Shown here: one piece after another, positions 1-13,500 of the stretch | How positions within the stretch are numbered: the stretch's first letter is position 1 | Layout: each line of letters opens with the position of its first letter | Assembly (NCBI GenBank): GCA_013397795.1 | Contig: VZTJ01006077.1 | Span: 1-64,000, forward strand | Reading direction: 5' to 3' | DNA: 64,000 nt | From: Orthonyx spaldingii | Taxonomy: Eukaryota > Chordata > Aves > Passeriformes > Orthonychidae | Translations under genes and position numbers: made by a program | The notes under the pieces: generated by a model | Seen by the model: only the letters and a program-made list of their open reading frames with translations | The model's database searches: none | What the model was told of the DNA's origin: nothing

Positions 1-1440
1 CGAACTCAAACCACTACACAGGCTTTTCTAGGCATCTTTACAGCCTTGCTTTTAGGGATCTCATTTAAACAGAATCAAATGGATGTCTCTTCTACCCACC
101 TCTCCACTTTCAAAGTGGTAGAGAAGAAAAGTTATGCTGAAATGGCAAGTGTGACTTTTAACTACAAAATACATGAGTCATGTTTCAAACACACAGGTAA
201 GGATAGTTTTTGTTACAGTACAAATTAGCTGCGCTGCTCAGGCCAGTCAAGCAACAGGCACCTGACAACCCAGAAAAAGTCCTTACAGCAGCTCAGTCTT
301 GATTGTTGGACAGCAACAATAGTTGCTGGTTAGATGAGGAAAACAATGGAAATATAACCGCTAATCAATCAAAAATGTTATTTTGTGGTTTTTTACTACA
401 CGGGTTTTTTTTGCAAACAGATGGTAATTTGCTTTTTCATTAACAGTATGAATCAAATCAAATTAAATTATTAAAATCAAATCAAATTATTAAAATTATT
501 AAAATCAAATCCATTAAATTTATGTTACTGCAAGACATGATGAATATAAAGTGCAAAGATATTTGGGGTTTATTGCTAACTTTAGAAATGACAGTCAATT
601 TCTAAAGTATAAAGTGTAATTCATTCTAATAATTAGTCAACCCTCAACTACCAAAAAGATCTCACTGGGAAGTTGTGAATTATCCACACTACAAATGAGG
701 AGACACAGCAGTTGTTTCCAAGTAGTGCAAACTTACACCTGTCTGGAGTTACAAGTTCAAAGTTATAAATAACCTAAAAAACTGTCTGTGAGGGTCAGTC
801 CAAGTCTCTGCAGCTATACTTGTGCAATATATACACTGAGTTATGGAACCTTCTGTAACCCAGAGTGTGTGGAATAGACACTCAGCTGCCTCAACAATAC
901 ATATTACACTCAGATAATTTATTTTGTTTGCTACAAGGCATAAGATTTACACTGTTAGTGGTAAAGAGAGATTTTATTTAATTCAAGTATGAATTTCAAC
1001 TGCAGAAACATCCATCCAAATGCCTGCTAATTTCTCATAGAGGTGGAATAAGTGACTGAAGGAATTTTCTAGCAAATGAAGGGAACACTCAAAGTCCTCT
1101 GATATCTCTGGAGTAAGTTTATCCTGCAGACTTCCACAAAGATTTCTCATCTCCCTGTTGCTGTGCTGCTGTTCTCAGCCCTTCTCAGGTGACAGCACTT
1201 CGCAGTCCTCTTATCAAACCTTTCTTTCTTCTTCCTTGCTTCCTATCAGCTCATTAGTTTGCAGCTACCTCTCCTGGAGCTCCTTGCTCTTCCAGTGATT
1301 GCTTTAACTCTCAGCTCACTCTCAGCTCATGGGGAATGAGTTCATTTAAAAGACTCATAAAGATTCTCAGGATGACTAGATTCCACTGGGAATCAGTTCA
1401 CAAAGTTCATTGGCACACAGGAACGTAGAGCTATACTTAC
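1..1440. other. ENPP3 intron downstream of exon 24; terminal exon not found
   Basis: I looked on the minus strand for the conserved C-terminal block of ENPP3 (VEERF, RVRDVELLTGLDFY) and did not find it. The stretch is AT-rich, with a short tandem of AAATCAAATTATTAAA type units at about 451-512. Nothing else is supported. Confidence 0.6.
451..512. repeat. AT-rich imperfect tandem repeat
   Basis: Several imperfect copies of ATCAAATCAAATTATTAAA-like units occur in a row. It is a simple intronic repeat. Confidence 0.7.
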
Positions 1441-1597
1441 AGCACAGCTTTCAGTGTTGTCAGGTCGATGAGGAATGATAAAAGACAAAGCATCCAAGGA
1501 CCCTGAACAGTTCAGTGGAGTATAGGATATGTTCTTGCAGCTCGTCAGAACCACATAGTAATGGGTCGGGACAGGGATTTTTGTATTGTTTACATAC
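1441..1597 (-). CDS. ENPP3: ENPP3 coding exon 24 (last one visible)
   Basis: 157 nt, phase 2 in and 0 out. It encodes IPVPTHYYVVLTSCKNISYT and ends FIIPHRPDNTESCA, matching human VPIPTHYFVVLTSC ... PHRPTNVESCP. It ends at a GTAAGT donor, so at least one more exon (human about 57 residues) follows. Confidence 0.94.
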
Positions 1598-4500
1598 CTA
1601 CAAAATGAACATTAATTAAGGCATTTATTGAGATATCAACTATTAAACCCACTGATGCAATTAGAAATTTATAGAATTTATCTCAGCATATATCTTTCAA
1701 TACAATATGACTTAAACTTCTTTTATAATTGAAAAAAATACCTGATGGGATAGACAGCCTCACCATTTATTTAATGAACAGCCAAACATGCATGGATTAC
1801 TCTGTTTGTTACAAGCAGTCCCACTGAAACAGGACTGCTTAGCATGGTCAATACTCTACTTTGCCAAAGCCAGAGATCTCTACATCTGGAAGAGTCAGAA
1901 TAGACCATCATATTTGCCCTTCATTATACTAAGAATTGCAACCACATGAATTGGAGGAGAGTGATGAGAAAATTAACTTCTGACTCCTTGCCATCGAGAA
2001 ATGCCAGTATGGTGATGACTTGTGGCTGTGTTGTGTAGGAACCAGTTCAGGATACTCAGCTGAAATGTCCTTGCTGGCCTTTTCTGACTATTCCACAAAC
2101 ATAGTCACTCTTGTGTATAAACTGATAAGGAGTTGAATGCTTGCCAAGCCTTTTTGTTCAGTATTGAACAAAACACCATCACTGAAATTATTATACTTCT
2201 TTGTATGACTGCCTAACCATGCTGACTAAAACGCACTTATTCCAAACTGGAGACAGCATTATGTGGTCAACTGGGTATTACAGAATTCTGCTTGGAAGGA
2301 AGCTGTAGTGTCTCCTCCCTTCCACCCTCCTACTATGTGGCAGGCTGATTTTCCTATTCTCAAACCATTTTTAACAGATGTGGTCAAGTCTAGCCTGAAT
2401 AAAACATCTCCAGTGAGAGATTCAGCTGTGCAGATTTCCCAGCACCTTTCTACTCCATAAATGCTCTTACTCTCACAAGGTATTTTCCCTAATCTAAGAT
2501 GTTGTTCTAATTCTGCTTTTATTTCCTTCTATCCTTATTCACTGACATAAATCATTGTTCTTTATCATTTATGTGTAAACATGTCAGATGTTGAAGTGAG
2601 CTGTGTAAGCCATAGCTATGCAAAGGTACCTCTCAAGAATGTTGCATTTTGCATTTCCAGTTATGTGATTCGGTGAAGGCAAACACATAAATCTGATCTG
2701 TGATGAAATACATCAGTTTGAGACAATAGGAAGAAACAACAACCAGGTGAGTGAGCACAACATGAAAGTGAGAAAATTATGCTTAAGCATTTCATCTGCA
2801 GATTTAAATGTCATATATTCCCCCAGCATCTCTGCTGCAGAGGCCCAAAACCTAAAATCTAGGCATAATCTTAGGAAACTAATTACTAGTCTGTATCTGT
2901 GCATGTGTGCAGAGATACACATGTAACTGCACAGCTTTTTTACTCTTTACTTGAACTTCAACTTCCGTGGTACTGTATCTGTTTGCAAGAGCATTTCCTG
3001 TTGTATGAGTAATAATGGATGTAGGATTATATACTCCATTCTGCATGATACTTGTTTCTTGGTCTTTTTAAATTATACTTTGTTTGTGTGGAAACACAGG
3101 GGAAATCATATAGAGTTTGACTTCTGACTTTATCATGTACTTACTGCTTAATTTCATCAGGACTATCAAAATGGCCATCATAATTGTAATCAAACACTGG
3201 TCCACTGATGACATTTATCCCATTCCTTTCTCTAGCATACTTCTGAAGAAGCACATTATGGAAATAGTCCCATATGTCTGTCATAAAAAGAAAATAAAAG
3301 CAGAATTAATATAAATTGAAAGTAATTTCACCACTGAAGAAAAATAGTGTATTTGTGTTTTCACTGTAGATTAACAATAAAAAAATTCAGAACTAAATGG
3401 CCCATCTCTAAAATCAACTCTTTGTTACACAAAATTTCGGTTTCATCAGAAGGGACATACTCCTACTTGCCATTGAAAGAGGCATGGCAAATGCTATTAT
3501 AGTCCTGCAAGACAAATTGCACTACTGGAGTGTATAATGATTCAATATAAAGTTGAAGCTATAAACCTGCACCAGAGAGCTCATTAATTTCTGGCCGATC
3601 TGTCTGTACCTGCAGTGTGCCAAACAGTAGGAACTGACATAAAGGTTTTGTGAGAGGAATATTCACAACCTGAGAGTTAGTTTAACTGTACAGAACACAT
3701 ATCAAACATCACTAGACAATTTGGCTTATTTCACAGATGTCAATTTAGAAACACAATTTGTAGGACATAAGTTAGTAAGCTAGGGAGACTATTCAAATAT
3801 TTACAACTAACATGGCAAAAAAACCTGATGGGTTTGGGGCATTGAGGACATCTCCTATTGATTTACCTGTTATTTATGGTCTACAGTAACTTCTTGCAGT
3901 TTTCCTTGAAGATTTGGATTTTTCACAGTCTTTTATTTACTTGGAAGATTAAAGACACTTAGGTCTTCTGGATCTCTGTTTTTTTTATATGAGTGAATGA
4001 ATAAATGAGGTCTGAATGTATTAGAAAGGTAGTTACATAATTGGGTTTTTTCCAGCTTTTTCCTTACACAATTCTTCTTTTTATCCATTTTCTAATAAAA
4101 TTAACCTAGGCTTAGAGTAAAACAGGAGCATAAGCAGTTGTAGGAAATTTCTTATCAGTGATTGCAAACAAATGTGAGTCAGGCAGGATGGGAAGAGTTA
4201 ATGTAGCTTACCATACTTGTATAATAAAAACCTTATAGAAATAGTATTCCAAGATTAATATTGTTGAGGTCTTCTCTTCAGATTTTGAAAAAAAACCAGT
4301 GCCATTTTCATTCACCTTGAGCATTTTCCCAACGGAAATTTTTATGAGAGTTTCATAGCTAGCATTTCATGTTAGGACAGCACACAGGAGATGAAGAGCA
4401 AATTCAAAAGTGAACATGTAAGCAGAGATCAAATGGGACTATACGCAGAAAAAACACTCATATAAATGTGTTTTAAATTTTCAAACACTTACTTTTAAAA

Positions 4501-7500
4501 AGTTTCAAGTATATTTTCACAACATGTGGATACACAGCAGGCCATGCATTAATGTTTTAAATCCTTGTGCTACCTTTATCAAATCCAGAACCATAATTAG
4601 AGAAAATAAATAATAATTAGTCAAAATTTTGCAACCTACCTTTGAAAGCTTTATACATGGGAACAATATTGCTGGTGATTAAGGCATCATACTGTTCAAG
4701 ATCAGATGAATTGTAGTCTATATAAAAAGACCAAAATATAAATGAATGGAATACTATACAAAGACAAATTGATTCATATGTCACTATAAGTTGTAGGTAC
4801 ATGTAATTCAATTACATTTTGCATTTGAGCATGAGTGTGTGATCCTACTACAAACATATCTCCAAATTTGTTCAAGAAATCTGTTCAATAAATAATAATT
4901 ATCAAATTTTAAAATAGGAAATTAATATTTATCCAGAGGAGGAGGGACAGCCCTTCCTTCCAACCCTTTACATCTCTCCAACCAGTTTTCATCACATTCA
5001 AGTTGTTCCATTTTTTAAAAAAACCCTTCAATTTTCTAAGCTGAAAATATTTAGATACATGTAGCAGTTGCCCTGCTTTTGGTCAGTCTGCAAACACTGG
5101 AAACCTTTTTATGCCTAACATGCTGATCCAAAGAAGTTTGTTTTGGTGTTTGGGTATATGTTTAAACATAAACCCACATCCAGCTGATTAAGACTTTCTA
5201 AGGTCTCTCTATAAAAAGAACCATGCTCACTGGGAGGATAGAGGAAACTGTGGGTCAAGGTCAGCCCTTCTGGGTAGTCAGAACAATTTTGGCTCCAAGC
5301 AACAGGGATTCTAACATCAGGCCGCAGACAGTCTGAAACAGTGGGAGGAAGAGGAGATGTGTTTTCCTGTGAAAAGGAAAAAAAAGTATTACACCCACGG
5401 CTGTGGCTCAGCCAATGCTTTGCATGGTTTTAACTTTCTAGAATGGACTTCATTGAATCTTCTCCTATTTTCATAGTGAATCAGTTCAATGCAAGTAATG
5501 GACACTAATGTTTTCTGGGTAGTGTTTTTCTTCTACTTCTGTTTTTAGGTAATTCGGGGAAATCCTTATACACCATGTAAAATTGTAGCAGCAAAATAAG
5601 GTTATACCTTAGGCAAAAACAGATTACACATTTGACTCATTCGTCACTTTTACATATTTCTGGAAATACAAACTTGATGTCACATCCTCCTGGAAAGCAG
5701 CTAGTATATAAAAATGACACTATCACCTCATCTGAGGATGCTGTCTCTGTAAGAATCTGTGCTGCTGAAGAGTTACAGCTTAAGAAATCCACAGTAAATT
5801 TAGTACATTTTACTGGCTTCACTAACTTCACCAAAACATGTTAACATGCTAAGATCTGGCCAAAAGCAGTTCTGATGAGTATAATTCTTTCTATAACTTC
5901 CACTTTTTTTCCTACAACCTTTTCTACAATCTTTTTCATAATTTTACAAAAATATTAACTAAATCATCTCAGTATGCTTTTCTGTGTTTAACTTTTTTTT
6001 CATCCTCATTTACATGTAACTTATTTTCATTTTGGTAAGAATGGAACATATTTTGCCTTATACTTTTATAAACAGTAGTTAAACATCTAATTTGATTTTC
6101 AGTACATTGTTTATTTTGATCAATTAAAACCAAGCAGAAATAAAAAACGAATGTTCTTCTTGTGCCTCTTTGTATTTCTTGATTTAATTTCTTTAGTTAC
6201 TTTTATCAGAAGTCAAGTAGATGCCATATTATGGTCAGGTTCTATATTAATGGAAAACATATATATCACACGATATTAAATATAAAAGACAAAAGTCTTC
6301 CTTTGACTACTGAGCAGATCATGTATCACAAAACCCCCAAATATTAATCACCAATTAGCCTCCTTCTATTTCAGGTCAAAGAACCATAAAGTCTCCTGAA
6401 TAAAGTAGTTAAAACTAAAAAGTGACTATGCCTATCACATCATAGATTGTCTTTTTTGACGCCAGTTATTGTTTTTCTGATGAGGCAGTAATTAATCTCA
6501 AGAGGTATGAGTTATTTGCATTACATGACAGAACTTGAGCATTTGATGTGGTGTCTTATGTCAAATTCAGCCCCCTTCAGGAGTGTTTGTCTTTTTGCAA
6601 GAAAATGTGCCTTCCTCCCTGGCAGATGAGTGTAAAACCTCAAGAAAACAAATGTCCGTCAATCTTAAATTTTCCTTATTCCTGAGAATACTAAGTAACC
6701 AAAACGCTATCTGACATCATTTATTTAAGATCTGTAAGTGTATGTTATTCATCCGGTTTCATAACTTCCAAATCACACAAAACCAGCAAAACTCCAGCCT
6801 GCATTACCTAGTTTGCTGTTTAAGCCCTTCTTTATAGCTACATTATGACAAGATATACTGCACTTTACAAATCGTGTAAAGCACTGCACAGGCGTTTCAT
6901 CCACACATGAAAAACCCAAGGTGCAATAAAAATGCTGTAGAAAGTGCAAATTTCTGTCATTCACAAGTATTGTAGCCAAAGCTTACAAAGGCATTAGCTC
7001 TATCCCTCTGTCCTTCTACTGGTATTATAATTTATAAAGCCTATTTCTCTCGATTAGCACATGTAATAAAAAATCACAATGTCAGCGTACTGTGCAAGGT
7101 AAGTTAATGTGTGAGCTCTTACACTCAGAGCCTTTCACTGTTGTGTCTCTGACACTATTACAGATGAATTTATTCCTTCCTATTCTTTCTATAGAAAGCA
7201 TAAATCATTGTATTAGAGTCTGCTGTAACCTATATCCGCCAATACTTCAGTCTCAATCATTCACTGCTTCCTACAATGTTGCATTAACTGCTATAAGAAA
7301 CTCCTGCAAAATACATATTTCTCGTAATTTAGATATTAAATTGCGCAAGAACTTTCTTTATACACTTCCAGTATCTGAAGGGTGCCTACAGCTGGAGAGG
7401 GATTCTTTGTCAAGAATTGTAGTGATAAGACAAGGAGTAAGGTGTACAAATAGAAAGAGGGGAAATTAGGTTAGATATGAGGAAGAAATTTTTTCATGTG

Positions 7501-10500
7501 AGGGTGGTGAGATACTGGAACAGGTTGTCCAGGGAAGTTGTGAACACTCCAGCCCTGCCAGTGTTCAAAGCCAGGTCTGATAAGGCCTTGAGCAATCTGG
7601 TCTAGTGGAAGGTGTCCCTGCCCATGGCAGGGCTGGGTTTAGACTAAATGATCTTTAAGGTCCATTTCAACCCCTTAATATTCTATGATTCTATGATTCT
7701 TTGCTAACTGAGAAATTGTTTTTCAAAAGAGGAAAATGTCTGAAAAGCTATTCGGGTTTTTGAGCTTTTTTAAAGCTCAATATTAAGAAGACTGCAGCTC
7801 TGGTGGGACTTTTTAATCTTTTTAAAGCAAAACCAGAAAAAACATATGCCCACAATTAGCTAGTTTTCATTTGGGTAATGCGCTTTCATAGCAAGGTTTA
7901 AGGGCAGATTTCAAATATGAAGTTTAAACAATCCTTGTTGAAATGGACATTTGTTTAAATGACTTTTAGCCTTCTTAGGATTGGAGTCATGATCCTTCAA
8001 CCAGATAGTGAAGAATCAGTAGAAAGTACAGAGTGAAACTTTCTGAAATATTCTGAAATATTTTGGCAGCATACATTTGATTAGAATAATTTCCTCATAT
8101 TTGTACTGATAAAATAATAAATCATACAGACATCAGTAACAATCCTCTTCAGACAGAAGAATAAACATAGAAACTATTTCCTCAAGGCAACTCAGAAAAA
8201 GGGTCAAATTATAAGAGCAAGTAAGCCCATGAATCTCCATTAGTTTACTGACCCTGAAAACTCAAACGATTTATTCCGGAGCCACATACCCCTGAACACT
8301 CAGAGGTTCATTCAACTATAATTACATTTTTCAGAAATTATATCATGTAACAGAGAGCAAAAGAAAATACAGAAATATGCATTAGTACAAACTGTCTTGT
8401 AGAGTTGCGCAAAGGATATTTAATAGGAAAAAGATCATGGTACTCATAGGAAAGCTTTGGGAAATCACAGCCTGGTTTTTCACAGGAACTGACAAGGAGC
8501 ATTGTCTTGACAGCTCCCTTATACAGAACAGGCTTAACAGAACCAGCTTACCAGCAGCTCTATTCTCCTATATCTTTTGTGTCCCTAACAAATGGCCATT
8601 CCCACTTTTTAAAACTGTATTTTAGGATAACTGAAATTTAAATCATATCAATGACGCTTTTTCAGACACAAGAGCCTTAGTCACATGACATCCACCAGTC
8701 CTTAAACAAGGTTCCTGATGAATGGACCACATTTTTAATCCATTAGATCACATATTTAAGAGCAGTATAGCTATTTGATAACCTACAGGCTTATTCACAG
8801 TGTACGCAGTCCACAGTGGCATCCAGATATCATGGCTGTATCCACTCACATACTGACGATGGGAAAGGAGGCAGTAGACATTTTCCTTCTGAAGAACTTT
8901 GGGTCTCCCATACGGCAAATGATATGAACTTGCCTTATTTACTAAAATTTAAATAACAATTATTGATTTATTCTTCTATAACATTTTGGATGGCACAAGG
9001 GGTTAAGAGAGCAGAGCAAAAATTGTCAATTAAAACTTTAGCAAATACAAATAAATCCAACAGTAAACCTGGTCATGTGTTTCTTTAAGCTAATAAGTAG
9101 AATAAAAAATGTAGACAATACTTTTTATATTGTTTAAAGTACAGTAGTCAATATAATAGATCAGATTTGCAAATTCTTGTTTCTTTGAAATTTCACACCG
9201 ATGTAAATATTTTGAACTTACCTTGCCAGTGGAGTGAAATTTACATCTTATTACCTAATGCTAGGAAGCATTAGGTTTCCCGATGTCTCCCAAAATTTCC
9301 AGAAACCCCATTAAAAAAGGCAGAAAGAAATATCTACGGGAATTTTTGATCAGAGAAAGGCAAAGTTATGGATACAGGGTAAGGAACAAGAGTTATGGCA
9401 TACAGCCTGACAGTGCTCAGATTTTCTCCCAGACCATTGAAACTTGGATGGATTTTTCCAAAATTTTAATGGGGTTCAGATCCTATCCCTATACATACAT
9501 GTTGCTAAGAGAACCCCTTAGCATTTTTTAAAGAAATGCAAGGAAAAATAAAAAAAAATTATGCTCCTGACCTGGTTTTCCTACGTCACTTTCAATTGTA
9601 ATTAACATTGCAAAAATTCCCACTGAAACCAGCGATATAAAATATAAACCAGGTATAGATTTAAAAATACTGCTACCCTTTTCATTTTTTGCTACTTACT
9701 TTCTTCTGTGGTGAGATTTAACCTCTCATTTAGTGCTTCTTGTGTCACACTTGGGATCTGTAAAATATAAGAGAATCATTCAGAATGAGTCCACTGTTTA
9801 GAAAACAACCAAATAAAGCAGAACACACTTGACAGAGATGATTAAAAGATGCCAAAAACCCCTATTTACTTGTATGCATGTGCATCCCAGGTCACCTGTA
9901 GGAGTCAGACTGGAAACTGGACATGAAGAGGGAGATGAGACCTCCTTTGGATATGAAGGATTGTAAAAAGGTTTTTTTAAGAGGTGATTCAAGCTGCCAT
10001 GTGTTCCATTGTTTTGTGCTGGTACTATATGCAGCAAATCTGTTGAAACATTTGAAATTTGTAAACATCTTTTAAGAATAAAACAGCATTTTAAAAAGTC
10101 ATTCTCTTTCTAATTCTACTCATTTCCTAGTCATTTTAAACATAGAAGAAATAGCTTATTCCATTATTTAAACTATTATAGTAACTACTCCCACGAACTT
10201 GCAATTTTCTAGGTCTGAAGGTTCTTTGCTATCTTTCACTGCATCAAGATTTAGTAACTATAGATTTGAGTACTGTTGGTACAGTTTCATACATTGTCAT
10301 AACATTCACAAGATTAGATGGTTTAATGCAGAGTATAAATGCTATTGCAAGTGCATGACATTGTGGAGCATAGTAGCCTATTGCATTTTTGTGTGATGCT
10401 TTAATCCATATTTTCTGAGGCACATGCTTCCTAATTGCTCACTGCCGGGACTACAATGGTCCATCCTAAGTTATGAGCAAGAGCAATTACTCTCCACAAG

Positions 10501-13500
10501 ATCCACAATTCCACAGGCATCGGTTCAACAGCAAACCCATAGGAGGCAGGTGTGGTGCACTCTGATTCTTTAGTGGAGTTCTTCTGCAATCAGAAAAAAC
10601 CTCCAAAGCAGAACAACTTCTGGCAGCTAATCTCTTAGCACTGTAAAGAAGGCCTAAGAGCATGGCTTCAGTGTTTTGTTTTTGAATTAATTCACTCAAT
10701 TTTTAGCTATACTTCTTTTAGCTCTTAGAACACTGGAAGTTGAAAACACTAGTAGTTTATCATCTAAAGTGCTGGATTGTTTCTACTCACCACACATAAG
10801 GTTGTAAACCTCAATGTTTTCAAAAGCATCAACTTCCATTTTCTCTTTAAAGCTTGGGCCATATGCTAAGAATATAGCCTAGAGTGTAATAGTAATAATT
10901 AAAAAATAGATTATCTAAAGGAATCCAAATTCAAAACCATTTCAGTTGCACTTTATGAAAAGTGGTACAATGGAACAAAATATAGTCTTTTCACAGTCAC
11001 AAAAGTTTAAAATACTGGATTGTTCTGGTAAGCAAGGCAAATTTCTGCCATTGCACATAATTTGAAGAAAATTTCAAACCAGAAATTCATTTAGCAGGAT
11101 ATTTTAAACTATATAATGAATCTTCTATGGTTTTGGGGTATTGTTTTAATACCTGTTGCACTCTGAAGTCTTTGGGTCACTTAAGAGTCTATGGCCATGG
11201 CTAAAGCAAGGAGCAGGGAATGCAGAGGCCCATTCCAATCTCAGCAGAGACCTGCATCAGTACCACCAATGGTACAATGCAGCACTGGGCAGCCCTTGCT
11301 GGAGGCTGCAAGCCTAGTAGCAGAACACTGATACTAAGCACCGTCTCACAGGAGTTTCTACTGCTTTATGAACCTTCTGAGCTGCCTGCCAGGAGATACA
11401 GCAAACATGACTAAACAGGACAGTGATCTGTTCTAAAGTAATAGTATGTGTCCATAATAGAAAAGGAATTTTTAATTTATTATAGAAAGACTACATTTTG
11501 TTCCTTTATTAAAAAAAATAAAAATGCATCAGTTGTGGCATCTGTGTAAGGTTATCTGTTATTAAGGTGTCCATGGTAACCAGAATGTACCTTTTCTTTC
11601 CATACAAACATTAAGCATAATTTGGATCATTGACATTTGGTTTTAACATAGTTGTGAACATCTGGAGATATTTGATTCTTAAGCACAGAACATGGGATTT
11701 ACAGTGGCATGCTTGATCTTATTTAAAGGTGCACATCACAGAAAGTACGTGAAAAACCAAAAGTTCAAGACCTCAAAATACTTTCACGTAACCAAAGTGA
11801 AAATGAGATGAAACTGCAACAGAGGCTATACCAACATAGGTTATGCTAATTACTTTTTTGTTCTGATGATATGATTAACTCTTGCAAGATAAGCAGAGAC
11901 AATGAGATTTAGTTTATTTGAGCATACAGGGTTTCAGGTACTCAGATGAATTCCTAGAGCCTATGGAGATTTTTTAGTCATTACCTCATTGGAAGAATGA
12001 AAGAACAAAGGAATTCAGTGTCCTGTAGCTAAACATGGTGGACTTGGTTTACTGTAATCTACCTGTCTCCAAGCAGGTAAGGTAAGCCCAGATTGGTTTT
12101 ACTGCAGGACCCTAAAGAAACAGGCCTTTTACACATCGATGAAAGGAAATACAAATATCTGGACCTAGTATGTGTTAACAGTTTACATATCTTGTTGACA
12201 GAAAAGAAAAAGCACACTGCAAAAAACTATCATTATTCTGTATTCTAGTGATTTACCTGGCACATCATGATTTTGTATATAAGAAAGTGCAAGACTTGAA
12301 TAGAAATCATCTTACCTCCATACTTTTAAATTTGTTGTTATAGCCATGGTTACCTCCATCACAAAATGTGTAACTTTCATCCCTAAGGAGAAACCATCAC
12401 AGAGTGTAAATAAAAATGACACAAATAGAAGCACTTAATAACAGTCATTGTGGCTCACTGGACTCTGGATCATGTCTTAAGAACTGGCTCTGCCATGATA
12501 CTGCAGTACTTATGGTTCATCCTAGTGTTCAACTTCTATGAAGATCTCTTTCTCCTTTAACAGAAATTGCTATGGACAGAAATAAATTATCCTAGATGGC
12601 TAGGAGTGTAGAGTGAAATAATGTTTTCAAAATAATTTGAAAAAATGGCTATTTTTGAACTGAGACTTTTACTTGGCTACAAGTTGCAGAACAAGTGTAA
12701 TCTGTTTAGAAAGAATTCCTAGTTATATTTTGTGGCATTTTAACAGAAAACTTACAATGGGAGAACTCTGCTGTTAGCCTCTGTGGGATAATATAAATAA
12801 GACTGCAAGGGACTTTGCCTTACAAAACAGTGCATTTTCATCACGGATTCTGAAGGTTGAAGAGACGTGGATAATGTGGGTTATAGAATTAATAACATCA
12901 GAATAGTCTGACATAGTGACAACCTTATCTTTATCTATCCATTGCTGAGACACATGGAAAAATAAAGAGATAGTCACCCCATACCGATTCAATGCACAGC
13001 TGTCAAGTGCATGTATCCTGTTTTCAGAGGCCCAAGAACAATTCAGCACAGTTTAAAACAGGGTGATTATAAGATTTTTTTCAGGGGACATTTCTTTTTG
13101 TATGTCCTGGACAATTATTTGGTTACACCAAAACAAGCATGTTTCCTTTTTACACACAGTATGATTTTAACTTTAACAGACATGAAAGCGTAACAAGACT
13201 AAAGCAAAGCAGGAAATGAAGCATCTGTGAAGGAAATTAAAGGGAAGAGAATGAGATGAAGGAAACAGCATAACAGTCACACAAATTATGTTACCTCACA
13301 GCCAGCCACTGTCGATCCACCAAAAGATGAACTTTATCAATACGAATGTTGTTAGCATAGTGGAACCTTTTGGGCAGGTCAGGCGTCAGATAGGGCTTGA
13401 AGTGCTGAGGGGATCTTCTGCACTGCGCAGGAGGAAAGAGTCCAGTCACGAGTTTCGCTCAGTTTCAAAAAACTGCCCATCTTTCAAAATTATCACAAAC

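Noticed and set aside
7092..7469. 125-codon plus-strand open frame
   Set aside because: It runs into a CR1 fragment and is antisense within an ENPP3 intron, with no splice context.
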